This document shows, in pieces, positions 18,801-27,097 of a DNA stretch of 64,000 nucleotides. The translations under genes and the position numbers were made by a program. Positions within the stretch are counted from its first letter, which is position 1. Each line of letters opens with the position of its first letter. The stretch covers positions 1 to 64,000 of the forward strand of contig CALUTW010000006.1 in assembly GCA_944323805.1 (NCBI GenBank), in the 5' to 3' direction. The DNA is from an uncultured Bacteroidales bacterium. GTDB lineage: Bacteria; Bacteroidota; Bacteroidia; Bacteroidales; UBA932. The notes beneath the pieces are model-generated. The model searched no databases and was not told the origin of the DNA. It saw nothing but the letters and a program-made list of their open reading frames with translations.

Positions 18801-19289
18801 GTAAGGAACTACGGCGACAGCCTGACCGTATCAAAGCTCTGCATGAGGGAGAGGATGATGCGTCTTTTCGACAATGACACGATACCTGTCGGCAACGGAG
18901 ACTCGCCCGAACCGGATCTTGTGGTAATCAACCTCGGGACCAACGACTTCTCCCTGCCTCCATTCCCGTCCGAGACCGAATTCACGGAAGGCTACTGCAC
19001 CATCCTCAGGCAGATACGCGAGCTGCACGGACAGGTACCGGTACTGTGCGTATGCCCTCCGACAACCGGAGAGCCGCTTGCAGGATGGCTCCTGAAGGCC
19101 AGGGAAATGATGAATGACCCGCAGATCCATGTAATCATCCTGACCAAAGGACTCTACAACACCACAAGCGACCTCGGTTCATCATGGCACCCGAACTACA
19201 GCGGCCAGCGGAAAATGGCCATGGGGCTGATACCATACATATCCACGATAATGGGCTGGGAGATGCCTGAAGACCGTTGCGTCAGATAG
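15882..19289 (+). CDS. GH20 beta-N-acetylhexosaminidase fused to a CE2-like SGNH esterase
   Basis: The 1135-residue secreted protein has a Sec signal (about residues 1-22), a GH20b-type N-domain (30-150), and a GH20 catalytic barrel (165-525) with RGAHFDVCRHF, LHWHITDDQGW and the catalytic pair D352-E353 in HIGGDECPK. A chitobiase C-terminal-like module follows (about 565-620, IRYTLDGTVPDEN), then an F5/8 type C/CBM32-like module (635-800). The C-terminal 335 residues have a jelly-roll and SGNH hydrolase like CE2 esterases: IGNS924LTCGYG, INLGTNDF and the histidine H1103 in SSWHPNYSG. It should remove non-reducing GlcNAc/GalNAc and probably an O-acetyl ester from the same glycan. Confidence 0.85.
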   Translation: MNLRFLTLMAAVAMLPSALASADDSCWRTVPLPQTIEAEDGAAPFRLTPSTRICWSGEGGDMMRNASFLASYISGSTGFTLETEEIPDTEAIREQVQGGRILLLLDRNAASSEEGYTIVAGQDGIEVTAPTAAGIFYGIQTIRKAVAASVARDGGEEASEDEVLLPAVRIEDAPEFGYRGAHFDVCRHFFTVEEVKEYIDMMALHNMNRLHWHITDDQGWRVEIMRYPKLTEIGSVREETLIGHLNDRPQVYDGTPYGGFYTQEQIREIVRYAADRYITVVPEVDLPGHMQAALAAYPELGCTGGPYKVWTKWGISENVLCAGKPEVLEFLDNVFLEIMDLFPSEYIHIGGDECPKIRWENCPVCQAKADELGLQDDARFTREQKLQSHVMKHVTSFLASHGRKVIGWDEILEGEAAEGATVMSWRGESGGIQAARLGHDVIMTPNSYMYFDFCQGKDASKEPLSIGGYIPVEAVYMYSPVPRVLKGRERKHIIGVQANLWTEYIHTFSHAQYMVLPRWAALAENQWHPSQHKDYKDFLDRLQYLIAIYDANGYNYAGHVFNVEASFRPENGAVTATLETMGDAPIRYTLDGTVPDENSTLYTGPVEIRQDACLTAAAFRGGKSGEPVREDISFSKATARPVTLLTTPSDRYTYDGAMMLTDGLKGDGIFGSGRWIGFDGTDMVAAIDLGAMTEISSVSLGVCVNTADGVFDARKIEVYVSGNGRRYEKIAEKDYPQAEAETKAVNRHFLSFPQTKARYVKVKAVSEKSIPEWSWLSGSKAFIFVDEIEAGGIIPADNPQVRFTGRVLRNGGTVSYDWSGTYFSTMLDGDRMDAEIESDGECWFNVIADGNVVRTFSIADTDTTVCLVSPDVLQGDAPHHIMVQKRTEGEYGRTTVKGFIIPSGSSLSAETDIPSRHIEFIGNSLTCGYGTEGLDRDEPFKLSTENCNLSYATIIARYFDAGYNLVSHSGQGAVRNYGDSLTVSKLCMRERMMRLFDNDTIPVGNGDSPEPDLVVINLGTNDFSLPPFPSETEFTEGYCTILRQIRELHGQVPVLCVCPPTTGEPLAGWLLKAREMMNDPQIHVIILTKGLYNTTSDLGSSWHPNYSGQRKMAMGLIPYISTIMGWEMPEDRCVR

Positions 19290-19314
19290 CATATCCTGAG
19301 AAAACAATATCATC

Positions 19315-20778
19315 ATGAAGAAACTGGAATATCTGATTGCCGCACTTGTCCTGCTGATGGCAGGACATGCGGCATGTCATGCAGGCAACATCGTAAGAGG
19401 CCGCGTGACATGTGAAGGGAAGCCCGTCGCCGGGACAGTCGTATCCGACGGAAGCACATGCACAAGCACGGACGCCAAGGGCCGCTATGAAATCGAGACA
19501 GCGCCAGGAAGCCGCTTTGTCTTCGTCTCGACCCCTGCCGGCTACATGCCGGAAGTAACATCGGGAAGCATCCCCGTATTCTACAGGGAACTTCCTGAAG
19601 ACATGGATGACGGCACCGCATACACATGCGACTTCAGCCTTCTGAAAAACCCTGCAGACGACACGCGCCACGTGTTCTTCGTCCAGGCCGATGTCCAGCT
19701 CATCGAGAAATCCAACCTTGACGGCTACAGCGACCTGATCGGGGACATGAACGCCGTGAAGAAGGACATCCTCGCCTCGGCCGGGGAAGGACAGGCCCCT
19801 GACATCTTCGGGCTGGACTGCGGGGACATTGTCGGCGACACGCCATCCCTCTTCCCTCCGTACATCGAGACCGCTGCAGCCATGGACATGCCTGTATACA
19901 GAGCCATAGGCAACCACGACATGGACTATTACGGACGTACATTCGAGACCTCATACAGGACATTCGAGAATTATTTCGGCCCGACATGCTACTCGTTCAA
20001 CAAGGGCAGCATCCACTACATTGTCATCAACAACAATTTCTACATCGGACGAGAATACTTCTACATCGGCTATGTCGACGAGAGGACATTCGGCTGGCTC
20101 GAACAGGACCTCTCCTATGTGCCGGAAGGCTCCACAATAGTCCTCATGATGCACATGCCGTCAAGGCTTACACAGGAGCAGCAGCCTTTTGCATACAGCT
20201 ACGGCAACCTTGCCGACCAGACCGTAAATGCCGCATCGCTCCATGCCCTGCTGGCCGGATACAACACACACATCATATCCGGACACATGCACTACAACCT
20301 GAACATCTGCTTCAGCGACAGGTTGATGGAGCACAACACTGCGGCAGTCTGCGGGACATGGTGGTGCACCGATGTATGCCTTGACGGGACCCCGGTAGGC
20401 TACGGCATCTACAAGGCCGACGGGGACGAGCTCACATGGACATACAAGAGCTCCGGAAAACCAGTATCGCATCAGGCCAGGGTATATATGCCAGGCTCTT
20501 CCGACGAGTACCCGGAGGCACTCATAGCCAATGTCTGGAACTGGGACCCGGCATGGAAAGTCGAATGGCTCGAAGACGGGAAGGTCATGGGAGAGATGGA
20601 GCGCTTCACAGGCTACGACCCTTATGCAAGCGCCCTCTGCAAAGACCGCTCGATCATCAAGTACGACTGGATAGGTCCGACCGTAACAGAACATCTCTTC
20701 AAGGCAGTACCTTCCAGACCTGATGCAAGACTGAATGTCAGGGTCACGGACAGGTTCGGCAATGTCTATGATTTCTAA
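19315..20778 (+). CDS. Secreted calcineurin-like metallophosphoesterase with N- and C-terminal caps
   Basis: The 487-residue protein has a Sec signal (about 1-23), a CarboxypepD/calcineurin_N-like beta domain (25-85, IVRGRVTCEGKPVAG), a metallophosphoesterase core and a C-terminal beta domain after about residue 380. Metal motifs are DxQ (VQADVQ, as is common in this subfamily in place of DxH), CGDIVGD, GNHDMD, MMHMPS and SGHMHYN. The substrate could be a phosphorylated glycan or a phosphodiester-linked decoration, inferred from position between the GH20 fusion and the epimerase. 25 bases separate it from the gene before. Confidence 0.82.
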   Translation: MKKLEYLIAALVLLMAGHAACHAGNIVRGRVTCEGKPVAGTVVSDGSTCTSTDAKGRYEIETAPGSRFVFVSTPAGYMPEVTSGSIPVFYRELPEDMDDGTAYTCDFSLLKNPADDTRHVFFVQADVQLIEKSNLDGYSDLIGDMNAVKKDILASAGEGQAPDIFGLDCGDIVGDTPSLFPPYIETAAAMDMPVYRAIGNHDMDYYGRTFETSYRTFENYFGPTCYSFNKGSIHYIVINNNFYIGREYFYIGYVDERTFGWLEQDLSYVPEGSTIVLMMHMPSRLTQEQQPFAYSYGNLADQTVNAASLHALLAGYNTHIISGHMHYNLNICFSDRLMEHNTAAVCGTWWCTDVCLDGTPVGYGIYKADGDELTWTYKSSGKPVSHQARVYMPGSSDEYPEALIANVWNWDPAWKVEWLEDGKVMGEMERFTGYDPYASALCKDRSIIKYDWIGPTVTEHLFKAVPSRPDARLNVRVTDRFGNVYDF

Positions 20779-20906
20779 TCAGTTATGATTACCGGGAAAG
20801 AAAACCTGGGCATTATTTTTAAAATCCTGCAATTATTTTTTAAAAAATATTAATAATAAAAGGATATATTTAAAATAATTATGTTTATATTTACCGGGAA
20901 TTATAA

Positions 20907-20936
20907 TTGATTGTATCAAAAAAATACTTACATTTA
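20907..20936 (+). promoter_or_regulatory. Promoter for the epimerase-susCD operon
   Basis: TTG (20907-20909), 19 bases, then TACATTTA (20929-20936), one base off the TAnnTTTG consensus and 14 bases before ATG 20950. The island 20779-20949 is almost pure A/T and contains AATATTAATAA (20836-20846), shared with the inverted repeat at 14446-14505. Confidence 0.5.
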
Positions 20937-20949
20937 AAACATTATATAA

Positions 20950-22128
20950 ATGTTAGATCTGAAACAACTTGAAAAGCAGTATCGGGACGAATTGCTTGAC
21001 AATGTACTCCCCTTCTGGCTCGGACACTCTCAAGACAAGGAGTTCGGAGGCTATTTTTCTTGTCTGAACAGGAACGGAGACGTTTTCGACACGGACAAGT
21101 TCATCTGGATGCAGGGAAGAGAAGTGTGGCTGTTTTCAATGCTGTACAATAATGTTGAAAAACGGCAGGATTGGCTGGACTGCGCATTGCTCGGAGGAGA
21201 ATTCCTGAAAAAATACGGGCATGACGGCAATCTCAACTGGTATTTCTCGGTCGACAGGCAGGGAAGGCCTCTTGTCGAACCGTACAACATCTTCTCCTAC
21301 ACATTCGCCACAATGGCATTCGGACAGCTGAGCCTGGCCACGGGCAGCAGCGAATATGCCGATATCGCCAAGAGGACATTCGACATAATATTGTCGAAGG
21401 CGGACAATCCGAAAGGCAAATGGAACAAGGCCCACCCGGGGACAAGGAACCTTAAAGGATTCTCTCTCCCTATGATCCTCTGCAACCTTGCCCTGGAAAT
21501 CGAGCATCTGCTCGACCCTGAATATCTCAGGGAGACGATGGACACATGCATCCACGAAGTCATGGATGTATTCTACCGTCCTGAACTCGGGGGCATCATC
21601 GTAGAGAACGTCGGGGCTGACGGCAGCCTCGTTGACTGCTTTGAGGGCAGGCAGGTTACCCCGGGACATGACATCGAGGCCATGTGGTTCATAATGGACC
21701 TGGGGGAACGCCTCGGTCGTCAGGACCTGATAGAGAAAGCCCGCGACATTACCCTCAGGATGATCGACTACGGCTGGGACAGCAAATACGGCGGAATCTT
21801 CTATTTCATGGACCGCAAGGGCTTCCCTCCTCAGCAGCTTGAATGGGACCAGAAGCTCTGGTGGGTGCACATAGAGACCCTGATCGCCACCCTGAAAGCC
21901 TACAGGCTTACCGGGGACAAGAGATGCCTTGAGGCATTTGAAAAGGTCCATGACTACACATGGGGGCATTTCAAGGACAAGGAATATCCGGAATGGTTCG
22001 GCTACCTCGACAGGCGCGGAGAAGTACTTCTCCCGCTTAAGGGCGGCAAATGGAAAGGATGCTTCCATGTCCCGAGAGGCCTGTACCAGTGCTGGAAGAC
22101 CCTTGAAAAGATCAATACAAACAGATAA
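20950..22128 (+). CDS. N-acylglucosamine 2-epimerase (AGE/RnBP family)
   Basis: The 392-residue cytoplasmic (alpha/alpha)6-barrel protein matches AGE enzymes: KFIWMQGREVWLFSMLYN, EPYNIFSYTFATMAFGQL, TPGHDIEAMWF and WWVHIETLIA (active-site histidines), and CFHVPRGLYQCW near the end. AGE interconverts ManNAc and GlcNAc. In gut Bacteroides the homologue NanE works with sialate lyase, but no lyase or sialidase is present here, so the epimerase may process ManNAc from another glycan. Cellobiose 2-epimerase is a distant alternative. susC follows after 33 bases. Confidence 0.85.
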   Translation: MLDLKQLEKQYRDELLDNVLPFWLGHSQDKEFGGYFSCLNRNGDVFDTDKFIWMQGREVWLFSMLYNNVEKRQDWLDCALLGGEFLKKYGHDGNLNWYFSVDRQGRPLVEPYNIFSYTFATMAFGQLSLATGSSEYADIAKRTFDIILSKADNPKGKWNKAHPGTRNLKGFSLPMILCNLALEIEHLLDPEYLRETMDTCIHEVMDVFYRPELGGIIVENVGADGSLVDCFEGRQVTPGHDIEAMWFIMDLGERLGRQDLIEKARDITLRMIDYGWDSKYGGIFYFMDRKGFPPQQLEWDQKLWWVHIETLIATLKAYRLTGDKRCLEAFEKVHDYTWGHFKDKEYPEWFGYLDRRGEVLLPLKGGKWKGCFHVPRGLYQCWKTLEKINTNR

Positions 22129-22161
22129 CCAATATATTCTTTAACTACTAACCCTTATTTT

Positions 22162-25100
22162 ATGAAAGAATCTAACAACTTTCTATCGGAAGCCGGACGG
22201 ACGCTCCGCAAAGCTTTGTTTGCATTGTGTCTGGTCTGCGCCGGCAGTGCTGCGGCATATGCCCAGCACGTCGTAAAGGGAACTGTATCGGATCCTGACG
22301 ACATTCCCCTCCCGGGAGTGGCCGTCATGATTGAAGGGTCCGTTACAGGTGTAACAACGGACATAGACGGAAATTACTCGATAGAGGTTCCGGACGATGC
22401 CGCTCTCGTATTCTCATTCATCGGCATGGAAGACCAGGTACTCCCTGTCGGAGGCCGCGCCGTCATCAATGTCGTGATGGAGCCTCAGATGGAGACACTT
22501 GACGAGATTGTGGTCGTCGGCTATGGTACTGCAAAGAAACAGTCGCTCACTGGAGCCGTATCGGCAATCAAGGGCGATGAACTGCTGAAGGCGCCGTCAA
22601 CCAACGTATCCAGCCTCATCGGAGGACGTGTACCTGGAGTATCTTCCGTGCAGGTATCCGGAGAGCCTGGAGATGACCAGGCATCCCTCAGAATCAGGGG
22701 TTCAAGGTATGGTGTGACATATATTGTCGACGGAATGCCGCGTTCAATCAACGATATCGACCCTAACGACATCGAAAGCATCTCCGTGCTGAAGGATGGT
22801 GTATCTGCAGCAGTCTATGGTCTCCAGGGTGCCGGAGGAGTCATCCTCATAACCACCAAGAAAGGTGCATCCGGCAAAGCCAAGGTCAACTATACCGGCT
22901 CGGTGGGAATCTCGATGAACGCCAACTTCCCTGAATTCATGGACGGGCCACAGTTCGCATATTACTACAATATGGCCGACATGATGGACCAGCTGGCCAA
23001 CGGCTCCATTAGCGACATGAGCCAGTACTCCCCTGTCTTCACTCAGGAGAACATCAATGCGATGCTTAACGGCGACCCTTCCGACGGATGGGACAATGTC
23101 AACTATATCGACAAGGTCTTCGGAACGGGTATCAACCAGAAGCACAATGTATCAGTACAGGGAGGCAACAAGGATGTACGCTACTTTACCTCATTCGGAT
23201 ACCAGGGACAGAAAGGTAACATCGACAACTTCACATTCAAGAGGTACAACTTCAGGACAAATGTCGAGGCCAATGTCGGGCGCAGCTGGCATATAACCGC
23301 CGGTATCGCAGGCAGCATTACCAACAAGCGTTCTCCGGGATATGCGTCAGGCGGTACTGATGCCGATGCCAACCTCGGGGAACAGGGCTGGCTTTCAATC
23401 GCACACCAGGCGATATTGATGCACCCTTATCTCCCTGAAAAATGGAACGGGCGCTACACAGCAACCTTACAAAGAAACACCTCCCTGCCAAACAGCCCTC
23501 TGGCAGCCATCTACGAATCAGGTTACAGAAAGGTCAACGGGTTCAACCTCCAGACCAACGTATCGATACAGTATGATGTCCCATGGGTAAAGGGACTCAA
23601 CCTCAAGGTCACTGGAGCGTATGACTACTCGTCATCCCACAACAAGAACCTGAATACCCCGTACGAACTCTATGTCCATAACATGCCGACTTCGACATCA
23701 GACTGGACATGGGCATCTATTGATGACCCTCGCGGCACATCGAACGGCATCAACCTCGGAGAAGGACAGGCGACATCCCAGCAGCTTGTCGGACAGGGAA
23801 GCATCAACTATGCGAACACTTTCGGGAAGCACAACATCGAGGCTCTCGCACTCGTCGAGCTCAGGGACTACAGGTCCAACAACATGCTTGCATACAACAA
23901 GAACATAAGCTTCGCTGAGCTGCCTGAACTCGGATTCGGAGAGCCTGCCGATGGGCCTATCGACGGATACAGCGACGCTTCACGCAGCGTCGGATATGTA
24001 TTCAGGCTCAAATACGACTATGCCAACAAATATCTCGCAGAGATTACCGGACGCTATGACGGCTCATACAAGTTCGCAGGAAACGTTGCCGGGAAACGCT
24101 GGGGCTTCTTCCCTTCAGCTTCAGTCGCATGGAGAATCTCCGAAGAGAGCTTCATGGACTATGCCGGCTACCTGGACGACCTCAAGATCAGGGCATCAGT
24201 AGGTCTTCTCGGAAGCGACGCATCCTCATCCGCCTATGCATTCCTCAGCACATACTCTCTCGCCGATGGAAACAACAATGCATACAATGCGATTCTCAAC
24301 CAGCAGATTCTCCAGGCACTCCGCACATCTGTGGTGGCAAACCCTAACCTTAGCTGGGAGAAGACACTCACATACAATGTCGGCCTCGACTTTACCTTGT
24401 GGGGCGGTCTGCTCGGAGCTGAATTCGATGCATTCTACAACTACACATTCGACATGCTGACCTACATGGGGGGGGATTTTCCACCTTCAATGGGAGGTTA
24501 CTATAACACTTGGGAGAACTACAGCAGGATGGAGAGCAAGGGCCTTGAGCTCCTCCTTACCCACCGCAACTCGTTCGACCTCGCAGGAAGAAGATTCACT
24601 TACGGCATAGGGTTCAACATCTCATACGCAACCAACCGCTGGCTGAGATATCCTGACAGCCCGAACACAGTCAACTCCAGGAAGAATGTCGGCAAGCGCG
24701 TCGACGGATTCAATGTCTGGATAGCAGACGGCCTATACCGCTCGGAGGAAGAGATTGACAACTCGGCATGGTACGAATCACGCCCTAATGTAGGCGACAT
24801 CAAGTACCGTGACCTCAACGGAGACGGACAGATTACCGAGGACGACCGTACACTGATCGGCCGCAGCAACCGTCCGGAACTTACCTACGGTCTTAACATC
24901 GACTTCACATGGATGGGATTCGACTTCAATGCCCAGTTCACGGGCGGAGCCCTCTTCGATGTCTCTTTGACCGGTACCTACTACAACGGATACGATGACA
25001 ACACAGTATGGACGCAGGCATTCAAGGAGAACGCCAACTCTCCTCTGTATCTTGTACAGAATGCCTATACTGTCCTCAATCCTGACGGAGAGTTTCCTCG

Positions 25101-25389
25101 CCTGACCCTCGGAAAGCAGGGGCACGGAGGAGACAACGGCCTTGCATCCACATTCTGGCTCAGGGACGGCAAATACCTCAGGCTCAAGTCTGCACAGCTG
25201 GGATATTCTCTCCCGAGAAAGTGGCTGAAACACATCAAGGTCGAGAATTTCAGGATATTCATCGAAGGATCCAACCTCTTTACCATTGACGGACTGCCTG
25301 AAGGCATCGACCCTGAGTCGCCGGGCGTCAACAACGGTTACTACCCTCAGCAGAGAACTGTGATGGGCGGCATATCTCTCACTTTCTAA
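22162..25389 (+). CDS. SusC/RagA-family TonB-dependent transporter (HexNAc PUL)
   Basis: The 1075-residue outer-membrane protein has a Sec signal ending near AYAQ, a CarboxypepD_reg-like domain (about 35-115, VVKGTVSDPDDIPLPGV), the TonB-box-containing linker (LDEIVVVGYGTAKK), a plug domain (130-250) and a 22-strand barrel ending in the aromatic ISLTF. It imports oligosaccharide with the SusD partner that follows 18 bases later. The sequence contains a G8 run (24468-24475) within the coding frame. Confidence 0.93.
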   Translation: MKESNNFLSEAGRTLRKALFALCLVCAGSAAAYAQHVVKGTVSDPDDIPLPGVAVMIEGSVTGVTTDIDGNYSIEVPDDAALVFSFIGMEDQVLPVGGRAVINVVMEPQMETLDEIVVVGYGTAKKQSLTGAVSAIKGDELLKAPSTNVSSLIGGRVPGVSSVQVSGEPGDDQASLRIRGSRYGVTYIVDGMPRSINDIDPNDIESISVLKDGVSAAVYGLQGAGGVILITTKKGASGKAKVNYTGSVGISMNANFPEFMDGPQFAYYYNMADMMDQLANGSISDMSQYSPVFTQENINAMLNGDPSDGWDNVNYIDKVFGTGINQKHNVSVQGGNKDVRYFTSFGYQGQKGNIDNFTFKRYNFRTNVEANVGRSWHITAGIAGSITNKRSPGYASGGTDADANLGEQGWLSIAHQAILMHPYLPEKWNGRYTATLQRNTSLPNSPLAAIYESGYRKVNGFNLQTNVSIQYDVPWVKGLNLKVTGAYDYSSSHNKNLNTPYELYVHNMPTSTSDWTWASIDDPRGTSNGINLGEGQATSQQLVGQGSINYANTFGKHNIEALALVELRDYRSNNMLAYNKNISFAELPELGFGEPADGPIDGYSDASRSVGYVFRLKYDYANKYLAEITGRYDGSYKFAGNVAGKRWGFFPSASVAWRISEESFMDYAGYLDDLKIRASVGLLGSDASSSAYAFLSTYSLADGNNNAYNAILNQQILQALRTSVVANPNLSWEKTLTYNVGLDFTLWGGLLGAEFDAFYNYTFDMLTYMGGDFPPSMGGYYNTWENYSRMESKGLELLLTHRNSFDLAGRRFTYGIGFNISYATNRWLRYPDSPNTVNSRKNVGKRVDGFNVWIADGLYRSEEEIDNSAWYESRPNVGDIKYRDLNGDGQITEDDRTLIGRSNRPELTYGLNIDFTWMGFDFNAQFTGGALFDVSLTGTYYNGYDDNTVWTQAFKENANSPLYLVQNAYTVLNPDGEFPRLTLGKQGHGGDNGLASTFWLRDGKYLRLKSAQLGYSLPRKWLKHIKVENFRIFIEGSNLFTIDGLPEGIDPESPGVNNGYYPQQRTVMGGISLTF

Positions 25390-25407
25390 AATTAAAGGAC
25401 TATTCTC

Positions 25408-27060
25408 ATGAAAAACAAAACATTATATGCAATGCTGCTGGGAGTGGCCATGTCTGCGGTCTCCTGTTCGGATTTCCTCGACATGACACCGACCAATGCA
25501 GTGTCCGACAAGATGGTCTGGAGCAATGTTGAAAATGCGGAGCTTGCGGTCAATGACTATTACCGTTACATCGACTATCTGAGTGTGTTCAATACAGGAC
25601 AGTGTCTTGCCGGTTCCACCGATGCACTGACAGACCAGCTGAAATACGGTTCATACAACTACAATTCATACTGTTTGATTCCGAGCCAGATCGCATACGG
25701 CGGGTCAGTGCTTATCGCAAGCTATGTCGACACATATCTCGGCAACTGGACAACAATGTATGAATATATAAGACGCGTCAATGAAGGAATATACAATCTC
25801 CACAAATACGGGGAGAGCATCAGCGCAGACGACAAGGCCCGCCTTGAGGCTGAAATGAGATTCTTCAGGGGCTTCCTCTATACCGACCTTGTCAAACGCT
25901 ACAAGGATGTCATCATCTATGACGAGAACCTTGAATCAATCACACGCGACAAGGATGTCTCTACGGAAGAGCAGGGCTGGAACTTCGTATACGATGACCT
26001 CATGTACGCAGCCACAACCCTCGGCGAAAGCACCGACCCTGACGGGCGCATTACAAGCGGAGCGGCATATGCCCTTCTCTCCCGCGCCATGCTCTATGCT
26101 GAAAGATGGGAAGATGCCAAGACAGCGGCCGAGAAAGTCATGGGCATGGGATATGAACTTGAGGATAATTATGCCGATGCATTCAAGCTTGACAGCAAGG
26201 AAGCCATCCTCCAGTACAACTACAACGCTGCCACATCCGTTACACATTCATTTGACGGATACATGGCACCGGGAGGAGACCGCGCACTGGACGGCAACTC
26301 GATGACAGGCGGCTATGGTACACCTACCCAGGAAATGGTAGAGTCATACGAGCTTGCAACAGGAGGATTCCCGGACTGGACAGCATGGCATGCTGAAGGG
26401 GGCACATCACAGACTCCTCCATATGAGGATCTCGAACCCCGCTTCGCCGCCACAATCCTGTACAACGGGGCTGAATGGAAAGGCAGGACAATCGAGACTT
26501 TCGTAAACGGTACCGACGGCTTTGCAACATGGATGACAGATGCCGCTCCTGAAGGACGGAGCACCACTGGCTACTATCTCCGCAAGCTCGTCGATGAGGA
26601 TCACAGTTTCAAGACCATACAGGCCAGCACGCAGCCTTGGACCGAGCTGAGACTTGCCGAGGTAATCCTCAACCATGCCGAGGCATGCTACAGGAGCGGA
26701 GACCCTGCTTCAGCCAATGACGACATTGAAAGAATCAGGGCGAGGGTCGACCTTCCTTATACCGACAAGACAGGAGAGGATCTCATGGCTGCCATCCGTC
26801 AGGAAAGGAAAGTAGAGATGGCCTTTGAAGGCCACTATTACTGGGACATGAAGCGCTGGGAACTCGCCGAGGCCGCCTTCACAGGTATCCGTCTCCATGG
26901 TCTCAAGATAGAGAAGGACGCAGCCGGAGGTTACCTCTACACTTATGTGGAGGTCGACAACCAGGATCGCAATTTCCCTGCAAAGATGTACCGCTGCCCT
27001 ATCCCGCAGGCCGAACTCGACAACAACGGGCTCATCAACCAGTACCCGGAATGGAACTGA
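25408..27060 (+). CDS. SusD/RagB-family lipoprotein (HexNAc PUL)
   Basis: The 550-residue lipoprotein has a signal with the lipobox MSAVSC, followed by FLDMTPTNAVSD, typical of mature SusD starts. TPR-like helices carry KARLEAEMRFFRGFLYTDL, and the C-terminal SusD signature lies in RIRARVDLPY and RKVEMAFEGHYYWDMKRW. It caps the SusC barrel at the cell surface and binds the glycan. Order susC-susD-DUF5018 is standard. Confidence 0.93.
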   Translation: MKNKTLYAMLLGVAMSAVSCSDFLDMTPTNAVSDKMVWSNVENAELAVNDYYRYIDYLSVFNTGQCLAGSTDALTDQLKYGSYNYNSYCLIPSQIAYGGSVLIASYVDTYLGNWTTMYEYIRRVNEGIYNLHKYGESISADDKARLEAEMRFFRGFLYTDLVKRYKDVIIYDENLESITRDKDVSTEEQGWNFVYDDLMYAATTLGESTDPDGRITSGAAYALLSRAMLYAERWEDAKTAAEKVMGMGYELEDNYADAFKLDSKEAILQYNYNAATSVTHSFDGYMAPGGDRALDGNSMTGGYGTPTQEMVESYELATGGFPDWTAWHAEGGTSQTPPYEDLEPRFAATILYNGAEWKGRTIETFVNGTDGFATWMTDAAPEGRSTTGYYLRKLVDEDHSFKTIQASTQPWTELRLAEVILNHAEACYRSGDPASANDDIERIRARVDLPYTDKTGEDLMAAIRQERKVEMAFEGHYYWDMKRWELAEAAFTGIRLHGLKIEKDAAGGYLYTYVEVDNQDRNFPAKMYRCPIPQAELDNNGLINQYPEWN

Positions 27061-27097
27061 TGGTGCATGGATTAACTATGTTCAAGGAACGCAGTAA

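Noticed and set aside
21136..22068. 310-codon minus-strand open frame inside the epimerase gene
   Set aside because: Opposite the AGE active-site blocks and without own features.
20950..22128. Cellobiose 2-epimerase
   Set aside because: Motif wording (EPYNIFSYTFATMAFG, KFIWMQGREVW) is closer to AGE/NanE proteins.
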